Positions 1 to 10,903 of a stretch of 64,000 nucleotides of DNA are shown here, piece by piece. Below the pieces are notes generated by a model, which ran no database searches, was not told where the DNA came from, and saw only the letters and a program-made list of their open reading frames with translations. Made by a program: the position numbers and the translations under genes. This DNA comes from Oikopleura dioica (lineage: Eukaryota; Chordata; Appendicularia; Copelata; Oikopleuridae): contig OU015569.1 in the NCBI GenBank assembly GCA_907165135.1, positions 3,968,001-4,032,000 of the forward strand, given 5' to 3'. How positions within the stretch are numbered: position 1 is the stretch's first letter; each line of letters begins with the position of its first letter.

Positions 1-47
1 ACGCTCACTTTTACACTATATCTCTGTCTTACCCTGAAGTTGTTCCC

Positions 48-228
48 GGTCAGTATTCATCTCGACGATTAATAGCAAACGACAGTTGGATCTCACGAAT
101 TCAAAATATTTTCTTGCAAGTGCAAAATTTTCCTTTCGCAGATGGGTTTTATACGGTTCATGTCCGGCACTGACAAACCAGAGCACCACGAACGAGCCAC
201 CGTGAGAAGAAAGCCGTTGTCGATTCAA
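48..228 (-). CDS. partial gene, exon of unknown protein running off the left edge
   Basis: A minus-strand open frame from 228 runs down to a plausible splice donor (CAG G|GTAAGA) at about 47, giving roughly 60 residues. The composition is protein-like, with a hydrophobic stretch (SFVVLWFVSAG) and then a basic, amphipathic part (KENFALARKYFEFVRSNC). The frame closes only after the donor, as expected for an exon continuing beyond base 1. I do not recognise the family. ATG at 228 may be the true start or an internal methionine. There is no other support, so it remains tentative. Confidence 0.35.
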
Positions 229-866
229 ATGAAAAACTCAGAGCGCGCAGTCCGACTTGCCGTTGTTGATGAAATCTTGCTACCCCGGTGACCTTAGTCT
301 GATTTTCAGATTTGACGTTTCCTTGAAAAGTCATTCCGGCATTTCAAGCCAGGGGCTGACAAAACTTCTTTCTGTTGGGAAATTCAATATTTCAAGGATT
401 TCCAAGCAAGCTCATTTCATTTTCATAAAACTTAGTCGCGCGAGTTGTGTCAAATTTATAATTAAAAATTTTCTTCCTTGATCCCATAGATAAATAAAAT
501 TTGTTGCACAACTGTGGTAGTATGACTTGGTACTTCTATTTGCATGAGGTAAATTCGAAATATAATGAAGACATTTTAGGTAAGTATCGTAACATAAGTA
601 ACGTATACTGTATTGGCAATACAGCATTTCACAAGTAAGATACCACAAGTAAGATTAGTTTACAACAAATTGAAGGAGATTCTATTGAGACAGATATGTT
701 TCAGTGTTAATCCAAATCTGTCTCATATAACTCGCAAATAATGTCCGAGATGATTTTTGTAAGCCATTTTAATTCGTGAGATCATAAAATTTATTATCGA
801 TTCTGAGCAATCTTCGTCGACCCATTTTTACGTTGAAAACCGAGTTTTTACGGGGCCCCGTCGGTC
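229..866. other. gene-free stretch
   Basis: AT-rich sequence with only short chance ORFs. I see no splice-connected coding frame and no repeat worth naming. Confidence 0.4.
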
Positions 867-867
867 C

Positions 868-961
868 GGCTGGCTAGCGCAAGTGGTAAAGCCGCCGGAC
901 TGAAGAGGCGAGTCGGGTTGAGTCCACTGCAGGTGGCAGGTTCGATTCCCTCTCCCGAGGT
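868..961 (+). ncRNA. tRNA-like element or tRNA-derived repeat head
   Basis: A D-arm-like segment (GGCTAGCGCAAGTGGTAA, A-box type) lies about 880-897. A consensus B-box (GGTTCGATTCC) lies about 949-959. Between them are a CTGAAGA stretch resembling a Phe (GAA) anticodon loop and a short CCAC/GTGG hairpin resembling a long variable arm. The acceptor and anticodon stems do not pair well, so this is more likely a tRNA pseudogene or the head of a SINE than a working tRNA. The internal promoter boxes look intact, so transcription by RNA polymerase III is possible. Confidence 0.4.
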
Positions 962-2194
962 AAGTTTATCGTCACTCGAATGTATATCGATGGCGATCTA
1001 CATAACTAAAGGATACTCCCCAAAAAACGCGCCTATCTGAACGAGCTCAAACTTGGAGAAGATAGGCGGTTTCTCTGGTAAACACCGGAAGTCTCCGTGA
1101 CTAGGTGAGCCAGAGTTTTTTCTGCAACTTTTTTTTATCATACCCATGTGTTGAAGATGTACAATTCATGTACATCCTATGCTTTCGAATATGCCTGTGG
1201 AAAATATGAAGCTATTTTGAGTATGCATCTGCCAAAAAAATATCAGACCAAAGAATGAAAACTACAAGCATGAAGAAGGTGCTTTTTTCGCCTGATTCAT
1301 ACTTTAGATAGAATTTATAACAAAAACTGGACGGAAATTGGTGTTTATTTTTTTCTGAAAAACGGATTTCAATATGGATAAAGAACAGAGGAATAGAGAA
1401 CCGGGAGCCGATGCGTAACATTGAAATAGGTTGGGAGAAAAGCAGGGAATTAATCGTTCCTTGTGTTCGTTCTGAAAATATGTTTAGAAAAAGCGCGACG
1501 GCTTATGGTACCTTTATTTCGTTAGGTATTGTTTCTTGATCACTTTTGAGCTGAAGGCTGTTCGAATCCTTCTTCTGTCTTGGCTTTTTCACGCTTCTGG
1601 GGCCGGTTATAATTTCTGCTTTTTTATTATATAGAGAAATAAAGTCTTAGTTGAGGGGGCGGCTCCACCGAAGGCTTTCTAAAAGGAGGAAGAAGGTAGG
1701 GTGGAATAAACGTAGTAAGTAATGGGTGATTAGTAGTTGGCGAAATGGACTTGAGGGCCTCAACTTGAGGCTGACTTCGAGTGAGCAAATTGTGAAATCA
1801 CAGGCGATCAAATATTCATTTGGGTGGAGGAAAGGCACGAGAGGATGAAAGCCTGGCTGTGGAGGGACGTTTTATTTTTTGGTAGAACCGGAGGCCTTTT
1901 CAACAGCTTTGCACTGAGATTTTTGTTTGAGCATCGTCCAGTCGAAAACGTAGTCATAGCTGGAAAAGGGTATCCAATGCGAATTCAACTACGTTCCTAT
2001 AGAAACTCACATCATCAAAAATGTGATTCTACTTTCGCAAGACAAATAATGATTATCTCCGTTGATCTGGATACCCTGGATATGATTCAGCTGCGTGGGG
2101 TTCATTTTATGGTCATTTATAATTTAAAAATTAAATGATACTTATTATTTCTGGATTTAGTTTAGCTAATTTTTCATTAATATTTAGTAAATTT
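962..2194. other. intergenic, no supported gene
   Basis: Contains a small inverted repeat near 1029-1068 (CGCCTATCT and AGATAGGCG) just after the tRNA-like element. A 104-codon plus-strand frame at 1824-2138 has no splice or family support. The right part is the 3' flank of the casein kinase gene. Confidence 0.4.
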
Positions 2195-3375
2195 TCAACC
2201 CGTATTCGTTCGGAAGAGGATTCTGAAGAGCAAAATTTATTTTTGAAAAAGTTACAATCTTTAACCTGAAGAGCTGTCGAAGGTACATGTAATCAGGCGC
2301 TTCTTCGAACCGAAGACCTCTGCAGTAGTTCAGATACATGGAGAACTCGGCGGGGAATCCCTTGGCGAGAATGTCGACAGGCGTAGACATTTTCTTCTCG
2401 GAAATTCTTTCCTAGAAAAGAAATTCTATTTCTGAAAAGGAAGAACGCTCGTACGTATTTCTGTCGTTTCGTGGCGGCCTTGAGACCCTGCCAGGGCAGA
2501 GAGGATCGGTTGAAGTACATGAGAACATAGCCCATCGATTCCATGTCGTCTCGTCGGGACTGTTCGATGCCCAAATGGGCGTTGATCGAGGCGTATCGCG
2601 CTGTGCCAGTGAGATTCTTGTCCTCGCGGTAGGGAATGTGTTGCCGCGTTCGCACGTCGCGGTATTTCTTTGCGAGACCGAAATCGATCAAGAAGAGTTT
2701 GTTGCAGTGTCGCCCGATACCCATAAGGAAATTGTCCGGCTAATGTGGTAAGTTTAAAGGAAAAGGCTCCTCTGCAATCTGTTTTTACCTTGATGTCACG
2801 GTGAATGAAGGATTTATTGTGGACGTATTCGACGCGGGAGATCATTTGATCTAAATTATGTAAAAACAGGAACACGCAAGAGAGTTTTACCTGCGAGCAT
2901 CAAGACCGTCTTCATGGTAAATCGTCGGCCGCAGAAGTTGAAGAGGTCCTCTAACGAAGGACCGAGAAGATCCATCACCAACACATTGTAATCGCGCTCC
3001 GTTCCGTACCAGCGAATGTGTGGAATTCCAATTCCGCCGTGAAGAATCTTGTACAACTTGGACTCATATAGCAGTTGGGGATGTCGCGCCTAAATTACCG
3101 ATCCAAAGTTAAGAAATTCTTCAAGAATCGAGAGAGCACCTTGATTGACTCCAACTTGATGGCAACTTCTTCGCCATTGGAAATGTTGATTCCAAGATAG
3201 ATGTCACCGAATGACCCCGACCCAATCTTTCTGACGAGCCTGTACTTGGAGGCGACGACGAAATGTCCTATATGGTTGATTTTACCCTGAAATTCGCAGA
3301 AACGGTGCTACCTTTGTAGGAATTGGGAAGTGGATAATTGGTCGGGGGCATATTGTTTATGTTACCATCTGCCAT
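2195..3375 (-). CDS. CSNK1A1: casein kinase I alpha-type Ser/Thr kinase
   Basis: Seven exons on the minus strand (3312-3375, 3140-3267, 2891-3089, 2789-2850, 2455-2739, 2266-2411, 2195-2222) join in frame through GT-AG introns of about 38-51 nt, giving about 303 residues. Visible kinase motifs: the Gly-rich loop [11 protein letters not shown], the catalytic IHRDIK, DFG in [12 protein letters not shown], the CK1 signature [18 protein letters not shown], and the late alpha-type stretch [20 protein letters not shown]1 alpha phosphorylates many primed or acidic substrates, for example in Wnt and Hedgehog signalling; this role is family knowledge. Oddity: after FRILFRT the frame ends within a few codons, so the usual NHQYDYTFDW segment and C-tail are missing. 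Either the protein is truncated or a last exon was missed. The gene is divergent from PTPN23. Confidence 0.9.
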
Positions 3376-4749
3376 TGTCCGATTCTTCAGTCTTAAATGC
3401 CTAAACGGACTCGATTAAAAGTAGTTAAAGCAAAATTGAAATGATAATAAGAAACGCCGATAACACTGACATGAGCATCATCGACTGAATGAAAAAAAAA
3501 ACAAAAATAAATCAAGCGGACGAGTTGAACTTCAAAGGATAAGATTCAGAGTGAAACCAACGTTTGAGCTTTTTCATTTTAGAAATCGCTGCATCACAAA
3601 TTTGCACCGATTGAGAAGAAAGGGAGAAAGAGCAAGCACGACAGCCCGTCGAGCGGAGATTTTTGATATTAAAAAGATATTGGAGAACTGCGCGAAGCTT
3701 GGAGGAAGATAAATTTTCTCGCAAAGAAAAAAGGTATTTTTCCAAGTTTGATTCGTAAAAAATGAGGATGGGGGATTATAAGCAGGACAGAATGATCGAT
3801 CAAGGAATGTCACCAATTAACTTGAATTAACACTTTCATTCGATTTCAATAATGATATAATTATCATCATTCGATGAAAGTGAGGATTTTGGAAGAAAAT
3901 TATTCTCGGATTTAATTTTTATACTGAAGGTAGATGTGTGTGAGTGGCTTCCGCGGAAAGTGATAAATTTCAGCATATTCAAGTCAGGGTCACAGGACCA
4001 TTTCTGACGCTACCAAAAATATGCAAATAAAGGCCTAAAATCGATGCTTCTGGGATGAAAATAAAGAAAGCGAGCAAGAACGGAACTGATTACAATGAGC
4101 AGAATACACGGAGACTTATTTCGGACGGCTTATTTTTGAAAAAGACGCTGCCAAAGACTCTTGTTGTCATATTTTTCTAGAATCACGATTCCTGAACTAT
4201 TTTCCTCTTTACAAGAAAATCATGTGGAAAAGGGTTCTAGAAAAAAATTACTCAAGCAACTTTGACGATCATTTTTCTGGCGGAAAAGAAATGTAGCTGG
4301 ATGAATCACTTCATTCTCAGTCTTTCTTTCAGTCTAAAAAGCAGCTAAATAAGCAAAATTTTGTTTTAACGCAGAAAACAGACAAGGGCAAAGGTTGAAA
4401 GTCGAGGAAAGGGAGCACTACGAGGAACAGCGCGAGGAACAGCGTGAAATGCGGAAGAAGTGAAGGAAAAAGAAAGGAAAATCACTTTTTATTTGGAAAA
4501 TGGCTTCTCGAAGGGGCCAATCGAGAGGCGCCGCGGCCGAGCCAACCGCGCTCTTGAGTCCTCCACCGAGAACCACAATCTTACAACTTCAAACTTCAAA
4601 AAGAACGAATTTACTAAAGCCAAAATACTCTCAAACTCTCAACCTCCACCTTTGCAATTGGTATCTCTCAATGTTTTCGTTTATTTAATACCAATAAGTG
4701 CCTTCTTTTATTTAATTTATTTATTTGTTAAATTTGTTGAATTCAATTA
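3376..4749. other. intergenic between divergent CK1 and PTPN23 genes
   Basis: AT-rich upstream region of the kinase gene. The short ORFs (for example 4460-4828) lie in low-complexity sequence and partly inside the foldback element that follows. No coding evidence seen; promoters for both flanking genes may lie here but no clear box was found. Confidence 0.4.
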
Positions 4750-4951
4750 CAGTAAAAACGCCTGGTCTGAGACGGCCTTAATCAACAAAAGCGTCCCAAA
4801 CCAGACGTTTTTTCATTTTCCTCTCTAGCGCCAATTTCACCCGCAATAAGTTAAAAATCACCGCCTGGAGCGTGTGCCTTTGATCTTTAAACGGCCCGAC
4901 CGTCCCAAACCAGGCGTATTTTTGACCGTCCCAGACCAGGCGTTTATATTG
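4750..4951. mobile_element. TA-flanked foldback MITE (Tc1/mariner or pogo type)
   Basis: The left end CAGTAAAAACGCCTGGTCTG and the right end, read in reverse complement as CAATATAAACGCCTGGTCTG, form imperfect terminal inverted repeats, each flanked by TA. Two further copies of the motif (GTCCCAAACCAG) lie inside at about 4792 and 4902. The CAGT-type terminus and TA duplication fit Tc1/mariner/pogo non-autonomous elements. There is no coding capacity, so it would need a transposase supplied elsewhere. Confidence 0.6.
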
Positions 4952-5546
4952 TAAAAGTGTTCGCCTTCATTCGATACGTTATCAATATTGATAATCCGAC
5001 AAAATTCTTCGCTCGTATTCTGTACTGCACTGGGAATGCTTTTACCGAAATATTACTATTTCTTCCATCGAAAAGTGCTCTTATCTTTCATATTTTATTA
5101 TCTTTCATGACTATATTTAAATCGGACCCAATTTTCATTCTTATAACAAAGGTCAAAGCGGAATCCCAGTCGAAGAGACAGTATCTTATAGAGCAAATAA
5201 ATAAAGACATTAGGCAAGATTCTGCCCAAAACATTTGCCTAAAAGGGGAGAAATTTGGAATGAAACAGAACTACACTGTACTGCTATTGAACCTTTTTTT
5301 AATGGCACTCGATGTTTCATCGTTCTTGAGAAAACCTCTCGCTGATTATCGACTAATAATTAGAGTATCTATATCAGCTTCGAGAGTTCCCTGTCGTGTA
5401 GAATTCGGTAATTGAGCAGAGCTGACTTCTTTCATTGACGCAGTTTTCGAATTCCGAAAATCACTTCAGACAAGCCAAAAACTTCATAGAGAAATTATTT
5501 TTGAAATTAGTGAAAATCGCTCTTTTTAAAAAGATGTTTCTTTTTC
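4952..5546. other. upstream flank of PTPN23
   Basis: A 152-codon plus-strand frame (4957-5415) is AT-rich and not recognisable. A pyrimidine tract with AG ending at 5548 lies 10 bases before the PTPN23 start codon and could be a trans-splice or 5' UTR acceptor. Confidence 0.35.
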
Positions 5547-5558
5547 AGGAGGCTCGGG

Positions 5559-8500
5559 ATGGAGGCACTACCGTTTCTGCCGTTCGTCCAAATTCCGCCG
5601 AAGCTAACAGAAACGAACGTCACTCCCTCTTTATCTGGTGCTATTCGTGTGGCCATCGCACAAACGTAAGTTCAACCCCTCTTGCTTGTTCGTGTTTTGT
5701 CGAGCTTTATAATTTTCGCAGGGGGAGGAATCCAGACGAGCATCTTGGCGGCCTGCGTGAGTTCGAGACGCTGCGGAATGCGATGATCGTTGCGATCGGC
5801 GATAGTGCCATTCACAAGTCCTTTCTTGCTGGACCAAGGCTAGGGCTCAGCATATTTTCCGACGACTCTTTTTCGTTACTTAATCTAAAGCCCGCCCTCA
5901 GTTATTACGATGTCTACGGAGACGCGCTTCGGCAATATGCCGTCCAGGCAACTTCGATCTTTAAGCGCTTCAATGGAATTTACATCGAGGGAAATTCGTG
6001 GCAAACGGCGAATCAAAAGAGGAACACTGTAAAGTCCGATACAATGGCGTTTGAGATGGCCAGTGCTCTGTGGAACCATTCGCATTACCTGACCATTCAC
6101 GCGTTGCATGAACTGTCGCTTGAAAACGACGAGAACATCAAACAAGCAGCGACGAACTTCCAGCAAGCGGCCGGATGCCTGACTTACATTCTCGGAAAGT
6201 GCCATGATCTCCCTGGCAAAGATCTCTCGCCTGCCAACATCAAGCTGGGTTCAGTTCTTTTAAATAAGCAACCAGTTGATTGAAATTTTGAGTTTGAACC
6301 CAATTGAAGTTTATAGTCCTGCTCATGCTGCAGCAAGCACACGAAGTTATTGTGATTAAAGCTTTGCGCGACAGTAAACTGCAGAAAACTGCTGCCAAGC
6401 TAGCCTGGACCTGCGCCGATTACTGTGAGCAGCTTGAAGCACTTTTGCCGGAAGAAGCGGGCTACAAATCGTCGGAAATCAAGTTTCTGAAGACATGGAT
6501 CGTCTTCAAAATGGAATTCTTCCAGGCGATTACTCATTTCTGCCAGGGAATGGACGCCGAGGAGAGAAAAGAATACGGCCAGGCAGTGACGTACTTTAGG
6601 CAGGCGAGACAATGTCTCGGAAACTCGCAGAAACAGGCGGCCAAGCTCGATTCCGATAATGACTTGGCGGCGGCATTGGGATACGCGGACGATGTTATCA
6701 ATGGAAAATGCACATCCGCGGAAAACGACAATGAGTTTATCTACCACATGGCCGTCAAGGAAAGCCTCCCACCACCAGGGACTATTTCGAAACCTATTGT
6801 GAACGCAGTTCCGTGGGAGCCAGACGATCGAGAATATTTTGGAGACGTTATATCAGAAGATATCTTTATTTCGAATTCGAACTATTCGGACCGCCTGGAT
6901 CAGCTTTGGCGGGACATCAGCAAAGAAATAGACGACAAAAACAATGAGCTAAAGAGCTGTAAAGAAGCGCTTGTTATTGCTGGAATCGATTTAGAGAGCG
7001 AGAAGACCGACCGATCAGTTCTTCCTGAGAGTCTCATTCAAGCAGCTGCACAAGCAGAAAAAATGCGAAACAATTGTTCGAAGCTCACGACATGTCTCAA
7101 GTCAATCAGCAAGTACGAAAGTCAGGTCGACGAAAAAATAAATGCAGCAGAGAAAAAATTCGTCGCTGACGAAGAAATGCTCAAAAACTGTCCACCGGGC
7201 GATAGTCGAGCTAAATTCGATAAAGATCCGGCTTGGCTTGCTCTTCATGCGCGGATTATGAAAATTAAGAAAGCCGCTGATCAATCGAAGGGCCCAACAT
7301 TAACATGCAAGGATGCAGCTTCGCTGATGGCTGAAAAACTCGAAATGCTAGGAAAGGGACTAGAAGCTGTTCGCGAGGAGCTCCCGGCTGTAGTCATTTC
7401 AGACGACGACGCAGAAGCAATAGGCATGGTGTCGATGCTTCTTTCCAAGATCAGAGAAATGGAAAATCAACGAGAAGAGCAGAAAAAGCTGTTGAAAGAC
7501 GAGCTCGATGCGGACAACATCACGGGTAAATTAGCAGGAGAGCCAGAGCATCTTCACTCAAAAATATTCGACACTGAGATCGCCAAGCACGACATACGAA
7601 TCGGATATCTCCGTCAGAACCTTTCTGCCCAAGGCAACATCTTGGCTGTTTTAGATGACGCGCGAGTCAACTATGCAGGGAAAGGATGCTGATTTTTTTC
7701 ATATTCGTATTGAAAATTCGACCACTTCTCGGTCGCCTTCATAGGCGGAGTAAATAAATACTCCCACTTTACACCTACGATAACTTTTTTCCTCGCGAGA
7801 ACGTTCATTCGAGCGGGAGCGTAGGAATTTAGCGGCGTGATAATCCATAGCGCTGCTTTGAAATTGTTCGCTAGGCGCCAAACGAAAAAAAAACGGTTCG
7901 TTCGCTCAAATCATTTTCAAAAAAAATGCGAGAAAAGGGAGAAATATCAGCATCCCTAATTAAGAGATCTACAGACGTAAAAGAGACTCGACACAGCTTT
8001 ACGATGAAAAATGCTCGCAACTGATAAACGCTATAATCAATTACGACAAGATCTACGAGAAATTGATAGGAGGCCAAAAACTCCTCGAAAAGATTCTCGG
8101 CGAACTTGCGAAGCTCGATTCTCCACTGGAATCCGCGGCAACGCAACGTTCGCAGGCACTACAAAAACTAACAGCCCCCAAACGCCCAGAAAAACCTAAA
8201 CCGGTCGGGAACGCAACAGCTAATCTTCCTAAAGAGATGTTGGAGGAACTGAAAGCGCTGGGACTTGAAGATGACCAAGAGTTCATTGAATTCTTAAAAA
8301 GCTCTGGCGAAATGAAAAACGCTGCGAGCCCTTCCCAGCCGCCTGCAAACATTCCAAAACTCCCCGGTATATCGCCGAAGAAAGTGGCAAATGCGATGCG
8401 CGGCGGGGCTCCTTCTGCTCGGAACTATGAGCCACCAAATTATCAGACTCCAATCAGACCCGTCAAAGCAGCTCCACCACAATTTAACAGGCCATTGCCG

Positions 8501-10839
8501 GCAGATACAAGGAATGTGCAGTCATACAACGGTGGTCCTTCCGTTTCTGCAACTTCCGATTTGCCGCCAAAAATGAACTTTGATTCGACAGTTCGACCCA
8601 CCAAAACAAACGAAACTTATAACTTTCCTGCTTCTACACAGCAAGCTCCGACCATGAATTCGCCAAATGCTAGCTCAGAAGCGGCAACTGAACAATTTAA
8701 AAATGGAAAAACCGAGATCATTCCCGACCAAGGCACGAATATAAACGAAGTTGGTCCATCAAATACAGATCAAGTTCAATCTCAAGTGGACATCTCCAAG
8801 TTTAATCAACAACAGCATCTCCAGCAGCAACGAATGTTCAACTTTCAGCAGCAAGAACTCCAGAAACAGCAGTGGATGATGCAGCAGCAATTCCAAGCCC
8901 AGATGCAGCAGCAGCAACAGCAGATTGAGATGAAACGACGAGAACATGAAGCAAAGCTAGCTCACGAACGTCGAACGATGATGGAGCAAATGAAACAAAT
9001 GGAACAAGAGCGCTCGAAGCTAGAAGATGAACGCCTCAAATTCGAGAAAGAAAGAAAAAATCACCAAGATCATGAGAAACCAAGAGTCCAGTATGTGGCT
9101 CCTATGCCTCAGATGCCACCATCCTCGAGCTTCCAATCACAGCCAACTGGCGAGCAGTGGCTTCTCCAATATCGAAGCCAACATCAGCAACAAAGTACTG
9201 GAGCTCCTGGGAGAAATCCAACTCAGAATTTCGCTCAAGCAAATGTTCAAGGACCAATGCACTACCCGGTAGCACCTGCTGGGCCAAAATTTGTCCCTGT
9301 TTCTCGCCAAAGTCTTACAAGCTCTCCAGCTTCTACCCCTGCGCCTGCAACAAAGATTAAACAACCTTATCGGATGCCTATCATGGCTAATCTTCCCCAT
9401 CCAATCATGCCGCAGATGAGCCAGCAGCCAGTACCTCGTCCAACTAACCCTGTGCAATCAAGTCAAAGCAATCACTCAGTAATACGACAGCCCAACCAGC
9501 CTCCACTGTTGAGACCCACTATCACCTCTAAGCCAATTAACTCCATCGTACCAGTTCCGCAGACAAACTCGATCGCGACGTCAGAGATGAAGAGTACTCA
9601 AGCGAATCGAACTGAGAGCAATTTCGATTTATTATCGAACCTAAGCGAGTTCACTCCCTCACCTACAGAAAAGCCGACAAAAATTCAGAACGCTCAAACG
9701 GTACCAGTTTCAACCAGCTTCGAAACGACCAATTTGCTCAACAAAATTTCCACACTTTCGGCTTCTCGCATTACTCCTCGCCTGGCGAAAGTACCAGACC
9801 ATGCGATTCACTTAATCACGAATACAACGTACCCACCTGACCAATTTCGGATTATGAATAAAACCATCGCTGCCGCCCGATGCTCCACGCAGCATAATCG
9901 CCAACAACAATGTAATTAAAGCTTATCTCTTGTATATTTATATAAATTATTCTCTCAGTGGTTCCCTACGATGAGAACCGCGTTATTCTTCGTGGCCCGG
10001 GGAATGATTACATCAATGCTTCAAGAGTATCCACAATGTGCACCAGTATACCTTTTGCGATCGTTAGTGAAACACCTCTCCCGCCATCTCAAGATGATCT
10101 CTGGCGTATGGCTTGGCAAGAAAATGTAAGAGATTCGATTTTCTGGTTTGTGTTAACAAGGCGAATCTAGATTGAAATTTTGGTGATGATTGCCTCTCCG
10201 GAAGAAGCTACGGATGATTCCATCATGTCTTGGCATCCCAGAGGCTCGAACAGACAATTTCCGCGGGCCGGAATTATCGTCGAGTCTAGAGTAACCGAGA
10301 AGTCAGATTTTGTTTCCGTGTACAATGTTACTTTGTCGAAACAGAATATCAAGGTAAATCTGAGGACTCGCTTTGCATTCTTAATATATATACATAAGCG
10401 CATAGATTTCTTTTAATATCCTTATTATAGCGCACGATATCTGTTTACGAAATCACGCAGTGGGCGGCCCAGCTTACTCCTAATATCGAAGCTCTCGGTG
10501 CGGTAACCGCGAAGATTGCGACACGATTTATCAATCAGCGATCGAAAGATATTCCTATCACGTTCATGAGGTATTCTGTTTAAGAAAACACCGAATTTAA
10601 GCCTTTCCTTTAGTTCAAATGGTGACGCACGATGCGGAACTTTGCTATTTATTATTGTTCTTCTGATAGCACCCGACTTTCACCCCCTTTCGCTTTACAA
10701 AACCCTTCAAGAATCCCGTAGTTCACTTCTGATGTCTCGTATTTCAAAACCAGGTACTATCGATTAAAGGACTATTCGTATTCAGTCATGTTTTTTAGCT
10801 CTGGACATATTCAAATCAATCAACTCCCACATTTCATAA
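5559..10839 (+). CDS. PTPN23: HD-PTP / PTPN23-like BRO1-domain protein with inactivated phosphatase domain
   Basis: Nine exons (5559-5665, 5722-6248, 6317-7679, 7975-9911, 9959-10125, 10171-10353, 10431-10570, 10614-10753, 10799-10839) give about 1534 residues. An N-terminal BRO1 domain (to about 390) is followed by a helical V-type domain (to about 720, with VNYA and LEKILGEL), a long Gln/Pro-rich linker with a Gln-rich coiled coil, and a C-terminal PTP-like domain (YDENRVILRG, DYINAS). HD-PTP works with ESCRT in endosomal sorting; this is family knowledge. The P-loop usually reads HCSSGVGRTG, but here it is FMSSNGDARCG, so the nucleophilic Cys is lost. The WPD region reads TQWAAQL, lacking Pro and the acid. 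The domain also stops without the usual tail. Intron 7680-7974 needs a GA-AG junction. Confidence 0.88.
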
Positions 10840-10903
10840 TGTATAAAGTTCAATTCTTCCTGTTCCACGTCGAATTTCTTCTTCTCCGCCTTCAAAGATT
10901 TCT
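10840..10903 (+). promoter_or_regulatory. 64-bp intercistronic junction, candidate trans-splice acceptor
   Basis: Only 64 bp separate the PTPN23 stop from the next ATG. The gap ends in a pyrimidine-rich tract and CAAAG just before the start, which suits a spliced-leader acceptor in an operon. Larvaceans are known to use operons and spliced-leader trans-splicing. The acceptor assignment is an inference from the motif and spacing. Confidence 0.5.

Noticed and set aside
1824-2138. 104-codon plus-strand ORF
   Set aside because: No promoter, splice or family support; close to the 3' end of the kinase gene.
4460-4828. 122-codon ORF
   Set aside because: Runs into the TA-flanked foldback element and is low complexity.
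4957-5415. 152-codon AT-rich ORF upstream of PTPN23
   Set aside because: No recognisable domain and no splice link to the PTPN23 start; likely chance in AT-rich DNA.
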